A stretch of 64,000 nucleotides of DNA from Neoceratodus forsteri (Eukaryota > Chordata > Ceratodontiformes > Ceratodontidae), in assembly GCA_016271365.2 (NCBI GenBank), contig JADMNL010000028.1:55632001-55696000 (forward strand). Reading direction: 5' to 3'. Positions 20,641 to 32,270 of this stretch are shown here, piece after piece. A program made the translations under genes and the position numbers. A model generated the notes under the pieces. The model was given only the letters and a program-made list of their open reading frames with translations, made no database searches and was not told the origin of the DNA. Every line of letters begins with the position of its first letter. Positions within the stretch are counted from its first letter, which is position 1.

Positions 20641-21170
20641 ATGGTCAGAGATGTGACACTATTGAGGCCCTGTGTAATAAAGTCATGAGCTGGTTACCAG
20701 ATCATCTGATTTCAGACCTATATTCTGTAAAAACAACAAACTAGGCACAAAGAATTTGCCTTACTGGACACACACAAAAACTGTATTAATGCTTCACTAT
20801 ATTGTCATTACAGTGCAGAGCAACAGTTGCATCAGGTTGAGGATCAGAAACTCTACGTTTTGTGCATGTGTGTGCACTTTGTGAAGATACACAGTCCAGC
20901 AAGTTTCCTGAATTAACTGGTAGGAACATAAGGCTTAAAGCATAATATGTTCTGTCAGAATGAAGTTTCAGTTTTGATATCTTCTGACGCTTCCGTAGCT
21001 GTAGCCTATGAGAGCATGGGGAGATGAGTTGGGGCTACAGGGGAGGAGTAAGGATTTCTTGTAATGTGATTAGACCATTTTGGAAATACTTTATTTTCCA
21101 AAATTATGCAATTATTATGTCTTTCATGTAACGGAACAAAACTCCGAAAAGTGTTAAAAAGTAATTTTTT
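20641..21170. other. K segment downstream of truncated CR1 (no gene seen)
   Basis: Shared after all complete CR1 copies (27581, 59095). It opens with a TGTAATAAAGTC stretch containing an AATAAA signal, which could act as a poly(A) signal though none is proven. No CR1-type 3' end (CCTTATCTGC tail) is present. No open frame is recognised. Confidence 0.55.
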
Positions 21171-22160
21171 TTATATTCTGTTAGATGTTTGTGTTATGGT
21201 GTTTGTACATCAATGTAATGGGTATGTAGATGTACTTTATGCATTGCTGCGTATATTAACAGTAGTATACATGTAGAGCCCAATATTATGGCAATCTATG
21301 CGCTAGTAGTTCATAATATAAACTGTTTATGACTCTTACATTTTAAGTCTCTTTACCATGATCAGGACACTACATAAGGTGTTATATGCATGTGAAATAA
21401 ACATTTATGACGATCTCAGATTGTTTATATTAATGTAGTGTTTTGCATTGCTATACCATCACAATTTTATAGGATACTTTCTACAGTATCATATGATCTT
21501 GAAGGTCAAACTCTCACCATTTCTTAGGATGCAAGGATATTTGACTCTAAAATATATTGATGTAAAAACAATGCATATAGTACTTTGATGTACCCATTAT
21601 ATTATAAAATACATCAGTGTGCATGTAATCAATATTTTTAAACAAACACCCTGCCAGAGAAAGTGGTGGGGGCTGAAACAATCACGGATTTAAGAATGCA
21701 TGGGATAGACATAAAGGAATTCTAGAGGTCAGGGGTAAGGGGAAATAGACTTCTAGGAAAACAAACTGAACTTACAAGCTCAAATGGGCAGACTAGGTGG
21801 GCCATAGGCCCTTATCTGCCGACACTGTCTATGTATCTATATAAATGGACTCCAAGCTTATCACCAAGTATAGCTTATGTTTTTTGAAGTGTATTATAGA
21901 GAATAGGAGCTACGTACAGTAAGTGGGGGAGGGGGACTCAGGACACAGATGGCGAGAAAGAGTAGTGATCTTGGGAGACTCTATTGAAAAGGAAGTGAGA
22001 TGGGGAGACACAGGGGCTAGGGCAAACCAAAAGTAGGTCAGTGTGTCGGGTGACTGTTGGAATGGGGGCTCTTATTATCATTCATCGGGAATGAGTGAAT
22101 TGGCTGAATATCCCTATCTGGCTGAATATGAGTTAGGGGAAGTTCAGGAGAGGTTCAAAG
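21171..22160. other. Left spacer copy (AT-rich, then CR1 ORF1 remnant)
   Basis: Matches 4129-4950, interrupted by a CR1 tail at 21650-21843. It stops matching near 22150, where it switches to the right half of a D module. No intact gene. Confidence 0.65.
21650..21843 (+). mobile_element. Short CR1 3' tail insertion
   Basis: About 190 bp with the CR1 C-terminal coding end (ENPARESGGG-like) and the tail GGTGGGCCATAGGCCCTTATC, then TATGTATC. The homologous sites at 4611-4630 and about 28530 read straight through AAACAAATGAGACTCC, so this is an insertion of a very 5'-truncated LINE. Confidence 0.8.
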
Positions 22161-23551
22161 CCATTTGCAGGCAGCCACAGAGGTGTGCTGGTAGGTTTTG
22201 CCCGCCGATGACCTGGTGGTGGGGAACAGGGCTAGTCTGGTCCTGTGTGGGTAGGGTTGGGCACCACTAGGCGACCAGGAAAGTATATCTTTCAATAACG
22301 GGAATTGAACTCAGGTGTGGGAGCGAGGACCACTAGAGAACCAGAGAACTTTAACAAATTATGGTTATCAGGGTACGGAATGGGGAGAGGGTACTACTTC
22401 AGTAACCGGCACGGGACCACATGCTATGCTGGGTGCCAGGAACATTTTGGTTGCCAGCCTTGCACAACTCATGAAAATGGGGTCATAATGACATGCAAAA
22501 TGTCCCCATCTGCTCCTTGCATGCAAAATGGCCCCATTTGCACATACTGGTCTGAAAATCAGCAACTGCACCCAGCGAACTCTGATACTCCAGCGATTTC
22601 CCATTCCAGGTATTCATACCTGTCAGGGGATGCACCGTGCAATGTATTTGCACTGCCTGCATTTTGTGATATATTCAGAATGGAAGCACCATGGCACATC
22701 ACTTCTGAATACACCAATTTTGTTCTCTAGTGCAACTCTGTTAACTGGAGCAACCACTTATGCCCCAGCCTAGTGCAAGTCTGAATATCCAGGCCATACC
22801 ATCAATATCTTTTACTGTGCAGCCCCATCCCAGCTGTCTGAAGGTGTGTTTGTATTGCAAGGAATGTACAGGAAAGACAGTAATCGACAGTAAAAGCCCT
22901 GTCTGTTTTGTCTGAAAACTACAGAACATTAAAAACTGCCAAAATCTGTACTATGCAACTCCATCCCTGCTGTCTGACAGCATCTTTTTATTCCTAATCA
23001 GTTTTACTTTCTCATTCACCCACCATAGGGATGAGACTGCAGGTCCAGCTTGTAAGGTCAAAGGATTGCCTGCCCTGATGTTGCAGCTCCATCTGCTACT
23101 ATTGCCCGCCCTGTCCCACCACTGCATTTCCATGTGGATTGGGGTTGGAAGCATCTGTATGAGGGTTGAAGAGTGCAACAGTTAAACTCTAACTGGGGGC
23201 CGGGGATTAAGTAAGGTAAACTATCCAAGCAGATTTCTTTTTGGGGGGGAGATACAAATGAGATTCAGCACTGGACCCTACATTTATAAATATTTAATGG
23301 AGAGTCAGATGAGTCCTCTCAACCACTGAAATCCATAGATTTTTTCTTGCCGGTTTATAAATGCAAAAATAGTGACAGAATATGACACATGGCGTCATTT
23401 AAACAAATCTTGGTGATGGCATACAGCTATAGAACTTTCACACAGCTGAAATCCTAACTCGCAGGGCGGCTTGATCAGGCAATGGAACTGCAGCTGCATG
23501 CTGTGGCACTGTGTAAGGATAGATGGAGCCAGCACAGTGAAACCCCTCCTA
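22161..23551. repeat. Half D module and G module, copy 2
   Basis: 22161-22370 matches only the right half of D (CGATGACCTGGTG through ATAACGGGAATTGAACTCAGG). 22371-23551 matches G with scattered substitutions. Unlike copy 1, this G is followed directly by H with no T' or S' in between. Confidence 0.75.
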
Positions 23552-24410
23552 ATTATGTGCAATAGTTGAACTGGTGACAACGACCAGTATTTTGCAATAT
23601 CTGGGGTGATATTAACCTTTATTTTATAGTCTGTAGTGCTTTCCATCTGATGTCTACAAGGACTAGCTAAAGTCACTGCAAAAACACGCCTGTTACGCAT
23701 TTACCATAACATCATCATTTCATCAAGCAGCCAGTAAAAACTAAATCACCCCAATGCCTTTCCCCAGGCAGTTCTACTAAATGTGAATGTTGTTATCACA
23801 GAGCACTCCAAGAAAATTAAAATATCAAAAACATGTTTGGTACAACTACATGAGGAAAGGGAGGAGGGGATTTATTTCTGACTGGCACTGCTGCTGCTGC
23901 TGCATGATGACACGATAATGATGATGATGACATCAGGTGTTACTGCAGACTGGGTCTCTGACTGACAGCTACCTGGACACATTTACAAAAAGGCAAAGCA
24001 GTGTCTTGGAAGTATCACAGCAAGGATTTCACTTCAGAGTCGCCCACAAGCTGTTTATTAAGTGTCCAGAGCTTGGCTAAGGTAGGATTTTAACCACTTT
24101 TAGGACAGCAATATTCCTCCTTTTATTTTAATGTTTTCACCCAGTAAACATCTGTAGGTGGCATCAATTCTGACACAGCCACTCTGGGTGGCATTGTGAA
24201 ATCTCCAGTTTAGATATGTATAGCTAGCCAATCAACTTTGGGTTTATTTAAGTATTTCTAAGGTTAATTCCCTACCTGCTTATCATGTATGGATACACAA
24301 TTTGTGTTAAAATGTTACATGTCAACAGCAAAACCCATACCGAAAAACAAAAAGAAAAAATATTTGGGAGATAACAAATAGTTGCTCAAGCAGGCAGTAG
24401 ATTGAGGAGG
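23552..24410. other. H segment, copy 2
   Basis: Collinear with 16561-17420, with substitutions. It has the same CTG and ATG runs near 23890-23935. No gene is seen. Confidence 0.6.
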
Positions 24411-25420
24411 GAAACAGACTTGATGGGAGTGATGCAGTGCAGTGGTTGTGGAGCAGCTGTCTTCAGGAGACATTCTGGAGGCATGGATGCTGCCCATCTG
24501 CAGGCTCCTCTGGGCTGAGGAGGAGTTTGCCTTTCTCTGAGCAGAGTTGGCAAAGCTGAAGGTGGCATCCACTCCCAACCAGAGAAATCCAGGTCCACAA
24601 CTATACCTCAAAGGATGCCCAGGAAGAGAAGTGATTGGACTGTGCTGTGCTCAGGGAGGGTGGAGGGCGAAAGCACATCCTACAACCGGTCCGGCTTAGT
24701 AACTCCTACACTGTTTTGGAGGAATGAAAAAGCCCTACCCAGAAACCCGAGGTTGGGGTGAGGGAGGATGGGAGGGTTCTCCAGGATGAAGCCTCAGGGA
24801 AGGGAGACAGGGGTGCCCAGAGGAAGGGAAGCTTCTCTTGGGGGGGGCTCTATTGTCTGGGAAGTGGAGATAGGGACATTTAGCATTGCAGCGAGGGTGG
24901 TCAAATGCATCCTGGAAGCACTGCATGGAGGGTTGGAAGCAGATCCATAGGACTGTTAGGGCAATAGCTAGGGAGGAGAAGCTAGATGTCATTGTCCACC
25001 TAGGGAACAATGACATAGGCAGGAGAAGTGTGGAGTTAGCTCAGAATCCAGGAGGTTTTAGGAAGCTGGGGAAATCTGAAATAGCTAGCATTTCCCATCT
25101 CATTCTTGGAGGTGCTACTGGTCCTGGGCACAGGACAAGCTAGGCACTCCACATCCATACCTTCAACTCCTGGTTGAAGGATTGGCATGGAAGGGAGGTT
25201 TGGGCTTCATAGGGGACTGAGGCCTGACATGGGCAGATGTGAGCTTATATAAGGAGGACAGCCTGCATCTGTCTGAGAAGGGGACCATCACCCTTAGTGA
25301 GAATTTTAAATGCTTCAGCTGTGAGCATTTAAACTGGTCAAGGGGGAGAGCCAAGGATATCAGCAGGCTTACAAAACATCCCCCTTCATGCGAACATGCA
25401 GGAAAATAAGTGACTACAGG
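24411..25420 (+). pseudogene. CR1 ORF1, copy 2, broken
   Basis: Same layout as 17421-18420. Block I reads GGSIVWE instead of GDSII. Block III reads VIVHLGNNDIG (about 24990-25018). Block V reads EDSLHLSEKG (about 25256), keeping the DxxH histidine that copy 1 has lost. Frames are interrupted. Confidence 0.72.
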
Positions 25421-25599
25421 AATAGCTAAAGCAGGCAGGGAAGGAAAGCAGGTGGGGAGTGTATAATGAGTGATATGATGGGGGTGAGAGTACATAGGAA
25501 AGGAAACCAGGGTGGGGGGGGAGACGCTGGAGAGGGAGAACAAGAACAGAGAGAGGGCAGACTGTAAAACATGGAAGGTTATGTCAAAAGGAATGCCCA

Positions 25600-27580
25600 T
25601 AGCCTAGGAAATAACGTTCTACACCTGTAGGCCTTGCTGGCAGATGCAGACCTTGACATAGCAGCAATAAGAGAGACGAGGCACTCTGCTAATCATGGCT
25701 GGGAACTCAGTGTACTAGGCCATGCACTGCTCAGGAGGAACAGGGAGGGTAAAAAGGCTGGGGGAGTGGCCTTGTACATCAGAGATGGTATAAAGGCTAC
25801 AGAAGTTCAGGAAGCCAGTGGGAGGCTGCTTAATGTTAGTCACCCTGGAGCCAGGGAATAGAATGGCAATATGCACAGGTGATCTACAGTTCTCTGACAC
25901 AGAAAGAGGAAGTAGACAGGAAACTAGTGGAGAACATACAAGACATGGCTGCCAAAGGTGAAATCTGGCTACGGGGATTTCAATATGCCAGACATAAATT
26001 GAGCCACCCAAGTAGCTGTTTCAACCGGAAGTACAGTCATCCTTGAATCCCTGCAGGTGGTTGGACAGGCAGCTGGTGCATGAACCAACCAGGGACAAGT
26101 TGATTCTGGACCTGGTATGGACCAATAGGAAAAGAGTTGAAGAAATGCAGGTAGAAGGGCAGATTGGGCCAGTGGCCACCACATGGTGTAGTTCAGCCTG
26201 GAGCATGGAGTCAATTAAGCCGCATAAGGGCTAGAGTTTTAGATTTCAGGAGGGCAGACTTCACTGAAATATGTAGATGTATACAGTACAAGCAGTCCTG
26301 GGGAAGGTAAGAGTAATAGACAGCATGCAGGAACAATGGGAGAAACTGAATGGAGCAACAGTGGAGATAACAAACCATTGCATTAGGATAGTAGCCAGAG
26401 GGAAAGGTAGAAGGAAACCATTAAGGTTCTCTAAAGAGGTTGGGGACAAAGTCAGGACTAAGGCTGAGTTTCAGGAAATATAAGGGGAATGAAAGGGAGG
26501 AGGACAGGGAGCTGTACCGTGAGTGTCTAAGGGAAGCAGGGAAAGCTGTTAGGGGAGCGATGGTGCAGACAGAAGAGGGTTTCGCATGGTCTGTAAACAA
26601 AGGGGACAAGGCATTTTATGGGCTCATCAGTGAAAAAAGAAAAATGGGGGGATTGTAAGGCGCAAAGAGGAGAAGGGAGAGTGTAAGGTGGGAGATCTGG
26701 ACAAGGCAAAAATACAGAACAAATACTTCTGCTCAGAATTCATTAAGGAGGGGGAGGCTCAAGGACCATAGTTTGTTGTAGAGGCAATGGGAGGGGGGGT
26801 CATGGACACCTGTCCATTCACATTGGAGTGAGATCTGAAGGTGGATAAGGCCATGGGGCCAGATGACATCTACCCAAACTGAGGAGGGAACTAGCAGCAC
26901 CTCTGGCAGACCTGTTCACACAGTCACTCAACATGGGTGTGGATCTGGAGGACTGGAGGAGGGCTATGTAGTCCCACTGCACAGAAGCGGCAGTAGGGAG
27001 GAGGTGGGGAACTACAGGCCAGTCAGCCTCAGCTCAGTGGTGGGAAAGATCATGGAGACACTACTGAAAGCAAGGATAGTGGCACATCTGGAATCCAGCA
27101 GTACTCAGGATCTGAGGCAACATGGATTCACAGCAGGAATGTCATGTCAAATCAATCTAACAGATTTTTTTGATTGGGTGACTAGAGAAGTAAATCAGGG
27201 AGTGGCAGTAGACGTCGCCTTCCTAGATTTCAGCAAAGCCTTTGACACTGTCCCACACAGAAGGCTGATTAACAAGGTGGGTTCTCTAGGCATGGGAGAC
27301 GAGGTGCTGAACTGGGTTAGGAACTGGTTAACAGGAGACAGGGGTTGTGGTAAATGGGGTATAATCTGCGGAGAGTGGAGTGACCAGCCGGGTACCACAG
27401 GGATCAGTACTAGGACCAACCCCTTTCAATTTCTTCATTAATGACATTGCAGAGGGGCTGGAAGGAAAGACCTACCTGTTTGCAGATGACACCAAGATCT
27501 ATAACAAGATGAATACTCCAGCAGGGGTGCAGAAAATGAAGAGGGGCCTGGAGAGGCTTGAAAGGTGGTCAGAGATGTGA
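25600..27580 (+). pseudogene. CR1 ORF2, copy 2, broken
   Basis: Endonuclease start IAAIRETRHSANHGWELSVLGHALL, then AGGVALYIRDGIKATEVQ. The GDFN region near 25975 has lost bases. The RT is open over 26863-27441 with NYRPVSLSSVVGKIMETLLKARIV, FLDFSKAFDTVPHRRLI and WVRNWLTGDRG, then continues in another frame with VPQGSVLGPTPFNFFINDIAEGLEGKTYLFADDTKIYN. The catalytic FADD is present but the protein is frameshifted and lacks its C-terminus. It lacks the piggyBac MITE. Confidence 0.85.
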
Positions 27581-28535
27581 CAATATTGAGGCCCCTGTGT
27601 AATAAAGTCATGAGTTGGCTTTACCTGATCATCTGATTTCAGACCTATATTCTGTAAAAACAACAAACTAGGCACAAAGAATTTGCCTTACTGGACACAC
27701 ACAAAAACTGTATTAATGCTTCACTATATTGTCATTACAGTGCAGAGCAACAGTTGCATCAGGTCGAGGATCAGAAACTCAACGTTTTGTGCATGTGTGT
27801 GCACTTTGTGAAGATACACAGTCCAGCAAGTTTCCTGAATTAACTGGTAAGAACATAATGCTTAAAGCATAATATGTTCTGTCAGAATGAAGTTTCAGTT
27901 TTGTTATCTTCTGATGTTTTCATAGCTGTAGCCTATTAAGCATGGGGAGATGAGTTGGGGCTACAGGGGAGGACTAAGGATTTCATGTAATGTGATTACT
28001 ATTTTGGAAATACTTTATTGTCCAAAATTATGCAATTATTCTGTATGTCTTTCATGTAATGGAAAAAAACTCTGAAAAGTGTCAAAAAGTAATTTTTTTA
28101 AAATTCTGTTAGATGTTTGTGTTATGGTGTTTGTACATCAATGTAATGGGTTTGTAGATGTACTTTATGCATTTACGTTATATTAACAGCAATATACATG
28201 TAGAGCCCAATATTATGGCAATCTTATGAGCTAGTAGTTCTAATATAAACTGTTTACAACTCTTACATGTTTAAGTCTCTTTACCATGATCAGGACACTA
28301 CAATAAGGTGTTATATGCATGTGGAGAAAATACATTTGTATGATCTCAGTTTATTTATATTAATGTAGTGCTTTTACATTGCTATACCATCACAATTCTG
28401 TAGGATACTTTCTCCAGTATCATATGAGCTAGAAGGTTAAACTTTCACCATTTTTAGGATGCTGGGATATTTGCCTCTAAAATATATTGATGTAAAACAA
28501 TGCAGTATAGTGCTTTCATGCCATTATATCATAAA
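27581..28535. other. K and AT-rich segments, copy 2 (no gene)
   Basis: 27581-28090 matches K and 28091-28535 matches 4129-4630, with a short deletion near 28525. The CR1-tail target site is unoccupied. Confidence 0.65.
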
Positions 28536-29945
28536 AACAAATGAGACTCCAAGCTTATCACCAAGTATAGCTCATGTTTTTTTAAGTATATTATAGAGAA
28601 TAGGAGCTAGGTAAGAGGGGGAGGAGGAGGACTCAGGACACAGATGACGAGAAAGAGTAAAGATCTTGGGAGACTATTGAAAAGGAAGTGAGATGGGGAG
28701 ACATAGGGGCTAGGGCAAACCAAAGGAAGGTCAGTGTATGTTGGGGGACTGTGAGGAGGGTAGGATCACTGACAGTCTGGAACATGGGAATGGGGGGGCT
28801 CTTATTATTGCTCATCAGGGGATGAATGAATTGGCTGAATGTGAGTTGGGGAGGTTCAGAAGAGGTTCAAGGAGGTGGGGCTTCTCTGCAGTGGGGTTTG
28901 GAGGCTGGAAGACTTCTCAGAGCTGCTACCAATACTAAGAGCTAGCACTGCAGGAAAGAAATTATTGAGGAGATTAATGCATGACTCTGGGGTGGTGTGG
29001 AATGAGGACACAGCAGCTGGAGTCTGGGGGATATACATCGGATAGACTACAGATCAGTAAAGAGGGCACTATGTGTGGAAAGCCATATTTGAGGAATTTA
29101 TGGGTGACATTTAAATGTAAACTGATGGGGAGGCAGCTAAGGGTCCACAGTACAATACCTTTAGTCACCTGGTGGAGGAGTACAAATGGCCTCCCCCAAT
29201 CAAGGCAGAAGGAAGGGCTCAGATGAGAGGCAGAAGGATGGGGATAGGAGGGTAGAACTGGGATTAGGGGTCAGACAGAATAGGGGAGGGGGATTTGACT
29301 CATGGTGGAAGGTAATGTCACTGAATGCAAGGAGCATAGGGAACAAAATGTCTCCTGGAGTAATTGATGGCTGAGGAAGGGTGACTATATACCAGGGATG
29401 GGGGTAGGAAGAAAGGGATTGTCCTGTATGTGGCAGAAGTGATTGCCTGTACTAAGTAAGAGGAGGAGGTGGATCAAAGGACAGAGGTATTTTGGGTACA
29501 GATATAATCCACAAAAGGTAGAAAGCTTGGGATGGGGTTGTATAGCCCCAAACTAGGAAGTGGAATTAGACCAGGAACCAGGGTACACAAATGTGAAGAT
29601 GGCCAGCAGGGGAGGTAGTGATTATGTGGGACTTCAATCTGAGGGCATAGACTGAAGATCCTGGCTGCACCTGTATTAGGACTCAGGTGTTGCTAGATGC
29701 ATTCCAGTGTGGGTTCCTGACACAATGTGTCCTACAGCCCACCAGGAGAGGGCCATTTCGGGGTCTGGTCATATCTAGTGGTGTTTATGTCCAAGAAGTA
29801 AAAGCAAAGGCATCACTTGCAGAAAGCAACCGCCTCATTGTGTGGTTCCACCTGGACTTCAACAGGGAGAAGTTTAAGACCAAAACAATGGTTCCAGGCC
29901 TCAGGAGGTCACAGCCCTGTAGGTCACATAACTTGTGAATACCCC
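28536..29945 (+). pseudogene. CR1-type LINE remnant (ORF1 end, endonuclease), second spacer copy
   Basis: Matches 4641-6045. KVMSLNARSIGNKMSPGVI lies near 29310-29360. The ALLDAFQCGFLTQCVLQPTRRGPFRGLVISSGVYVQEVKAKASLAESNRLIVWFHLDF-type stretch is open at 29687-29938, the distal endonuclease region. It is broken elsewhere. Confidence 0.7.
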
Positions 29946-30262
29946 TGAAAAGGTGTTTCAGAGTATGTACTGAGTTTCCCTGTAGGTGTCAGAAGCATTG
30001 ATACAGGAAGCTCTAAATCACCTGGAAATCGTGTAATCTTAAAACTGTGATGTCATTGAGGAGGCAAGCTGTAATTATGCACAACATACAGCTGGCCCCT
30101 CACTGACATCAGTTCCTGTTTTAAGATTACAGAAATGGCTGCTGCCTTGTTTTAGTTTGCAAATGATTTCGATATTCATATCTCAGGCCTAATGACACCT
30201 ACAGGAAGCTCAGTACCTTTGAAGGTATCGAGTGACACTTGCAGTGTTTATTTCCCCTTTAA
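29946..30262. mobile_element. T2/Kolobok-like foldback MITE
   Basis: TACTGAG.TTCC.TGTAGGTGTC near 29967 is mirrored by GACACCTACAGGAAGCTCAG near 30198. The right end reads TTCCCCTTTAA, which is TTAAAGGGGAA in reverse. That agrees with the TTAAAGGRR end described for T2-type (Kolobok) MITEs in frogs, which target TTAA. The left end is less clear. The copy at 6046-6224 keeps only the left half. Confidence 0.55.
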
Positions 30263-30439
30263 AGGCTGTTCTGATCCTTCTACATTCTGATAATGTGTTT
30301 CTCTAACCCAACTATTACATCAGTATAGTTTTAGAATAGCATTTGGGCTACTAGATTGAGCTGCCCCAGAGATACAGAATTTACACTAATTTTTTCACAA
30401 GTCAGATATGAGTTTCCACATGTGAAAGAATAAGACAGC

Positions 30440-30925
30440 TGGCCCACTGGCACAGCAGTAGGGCAACCATTCACAACACCATTGACCTGGGCTTGGGAAC
30501 GAGCCTGGGAAAGATGGAGTGCAGGCCAGGGGAGAAGGCTTGAGTGTCTGCAGGACTGCTCACCTTCTCCTGGAAGGAGGGGGGGGACTTGGCTCGGTGC
30601 TTGTCTGTCCTCGGGTGAACACCATGTCCAGAACAGGGAAAAAACAGCGCCGGAAAGCCAAGGGGAAGGAGCACCACTGCAGACCCTAATGGCTCCCTCT
30701 TGCCTGGACTGATGAATACCCAATAAAACAAGAAGCATTGGGGTGTTCGTGCCCCACCTTGTACCCACCTGTGGGGTATAGCCACGGCTCCATGGGGGTC
30801 CGCCGCAGAACCAGGTAAGGAGGTGAAGGCAGGATGACACTTAAGCGTTTCCTGATGGAGCGGGGTTCCGGTGCAGGGGAGGAGGTAAAAACAGAAAGTA
30901 AAAAAAAAAAAGAAAGAATAACACA
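30440..30925 (+). mobile_element. tRNA-derived SINE (forward)
   Basis: The head has an A-box-like TGGCACAGCAGTAGGG and, 40-50 bases on, a B-box-like GACCTGGGCTTGGGAACGAGCC. A body of about 400 bp and an A-rich tail (about 30891-30925, including a run of 12 A) follow. The open frames in it are incidental. Confidence 0.65.
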
Positions 30926-31419
30926 GTTAAAGAGCAGGGCCAGATTATCAAAGCCTGTGATAGTGACGCAGCTGCAGGAATAATGTGGTGCAAGTGGGCC
31001 GACACCTGCAGAACTGCCGTTTCTCCAGCAGCTATGGTATTCCCCAAACTGGAGCTGCTTTATGACCAGTTGCACAATATATGCAGTTTGCAGGTGGTTT
31101 ATCCCCACAGCAGTGGAAAAATGTTACAGCTGGTGGGATCAGGCGTATCATCGTATGCAGCTGCAGTGGATGGATGAGATTACCAGTCTCCACAGTTGCA
31201 GAGATCTCGGTCTGTAACTGGAGTTGTGGTGTGGGACTGACTCCCAACATGTTTTGATAATCCGGTACCAAGTGTTTACGCCTAATGAACAGAACTATTT
31301 TATTTAATGCATTTTGATGTGTTTGCAAGTAGTTCTTATGTTTCTAGTAAATATTTGTGCAGTAAAAGTGGGGCTTCACCTTTGCTTTTTATACTGCTAG
31401 TAAACTAGGATTGAATAGA
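30926..31419. other. Unassigned stretch, possible foldback
   Basis: Near 30945 CCAGATTATCAAA is loosely mirrored near 31250 by TTTTGATAATCCGG, suggesting a MITE of about 300 bp. No coding sequence is recognised. Confidence 0.35.
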
Positions 31420-32170
31420 ATTCTTGTATTGTGATGTCAGGAAAGAGACCTGGGGGTTATCATATCTGATGACCTGAAGGTGACCAAACAGTATGAAAAG
31501 CGGTGGGGAGAGTAAACAGAATGCTTGGGTGCATAGGGAGGGGCATAACAAGCAGGAGGTAAGAGGTAGTGATGCCACTGTACAGATCACTGGTGAGGCC
31601 TCAACTGGAGTACTGTGTCCAGTTCTAGAGACCTCATCTCCAGAAGAACATTGGCAAAATAGAAGCAGTCCAGAGAAGGGCAACAAAGGTGGTACATGGA
31701 CTGCACCAGAAGCCCTACGAGGATAGACTTAAGGATCTTAATATCTATTCATTGGAGAAAAGACGGGGGAGGAAAGATATGATAGAGACTTTCAAGTACC
31801 TCAGGGCAACAAACAGGGTACATGTGGAAAGCATATTTCAGAGAAAACTCTTCACAAGAACAAAGGGGCATGAAATAAGCCTAAAGGGTGGAAGGCTCAA
31901 GGGTAATGTTCAGAAGTTCTTTTTCACTGAGAGGGTGGTGGAGCCATGGAAAGCCTTCCAACAGAAGTGGTGGGTGTGAAAACAATACAGTGTTTCTGTA
32001 GTGCATGGAACAAACATAAGAGCACCCTGAAGGTTTGCAGAGCAGGAGAGCCACAGTTCAAATAGAATCTGGGTTTGCAGCAGTGAGTAGGGAAATAGGC
32101 AGACTAGGTGGGCCACATGGTCCTTATCTGCAGACAGATTGTATGTTTCTACTAGGAGACCAATGTAATT
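31420..32170 (+). pseudogene. CR1-type LINE 3' end, second spacer copy
   Basis: Reads [37 protein letters not shown], then RSLVRPQLEYCVQF and KVVHGLHQKPYEDRLKDLNIYSLEKRR...[13 protein letters not shown]. It ends with GGTGGGCCACATGGTCCTTATC. This is the CR1 reverse transcriptase C-terminus plus 3' UTR, with frameshifts. The first 250 bp are missing from the copy at 6225-6720. Confidence 0.82.
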
Positions 32171-32270
32171 CAATGAGAAACAAAAATATTATTAAAAATA
32201 AATAAATACTTCTTTCAGCAATGAACTGTGCCTTCTATATGTTTACACTATTGTGGTGCATCTGTTATAC

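Larger units (their letters stand above)
16561..23551 (+). repeat. About 7.0-kb tandem unit, copy 1 (H, CR1, K, AT-rich, half D, G)
   Basis: The block starting ATTATGTGCAA at 16561 restarts at 23552. Both copies share H, CR1 and the downstream K and AT-rich segments in the same order. The second copy diverges after about 28880, where it runs into the spacer seen at 4.1-8.5 kb. The CR1 here was therefore multiplied by duplication of a larger unit, not only by retrotransposition. Confidence 0.85.
10127..25532 (+). repeat. Large duplication, copy A (partner 48531-64000)
   Basis: The segment is collinear with 48531-64000 over its whole length, in the same orientation. The left edge falls inside an S unit (TGTTCAACATTGCC in both) and the right edge is set only by the window end. 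Differences are mainly single-base insertions and deletions, many in homopolymers, plus occasional short garbled patches. It contains S, E, D, G, T', S', E, H, CR1, G, H and part of a second CR1. Confidence 0.93.

Noticed and set aside
20641..20700. AATAAA in K as proof of a functional poly(A) site
   Set aside because: A single hexamer in AT-rich DNA is weak evidence; kept only as a remark.
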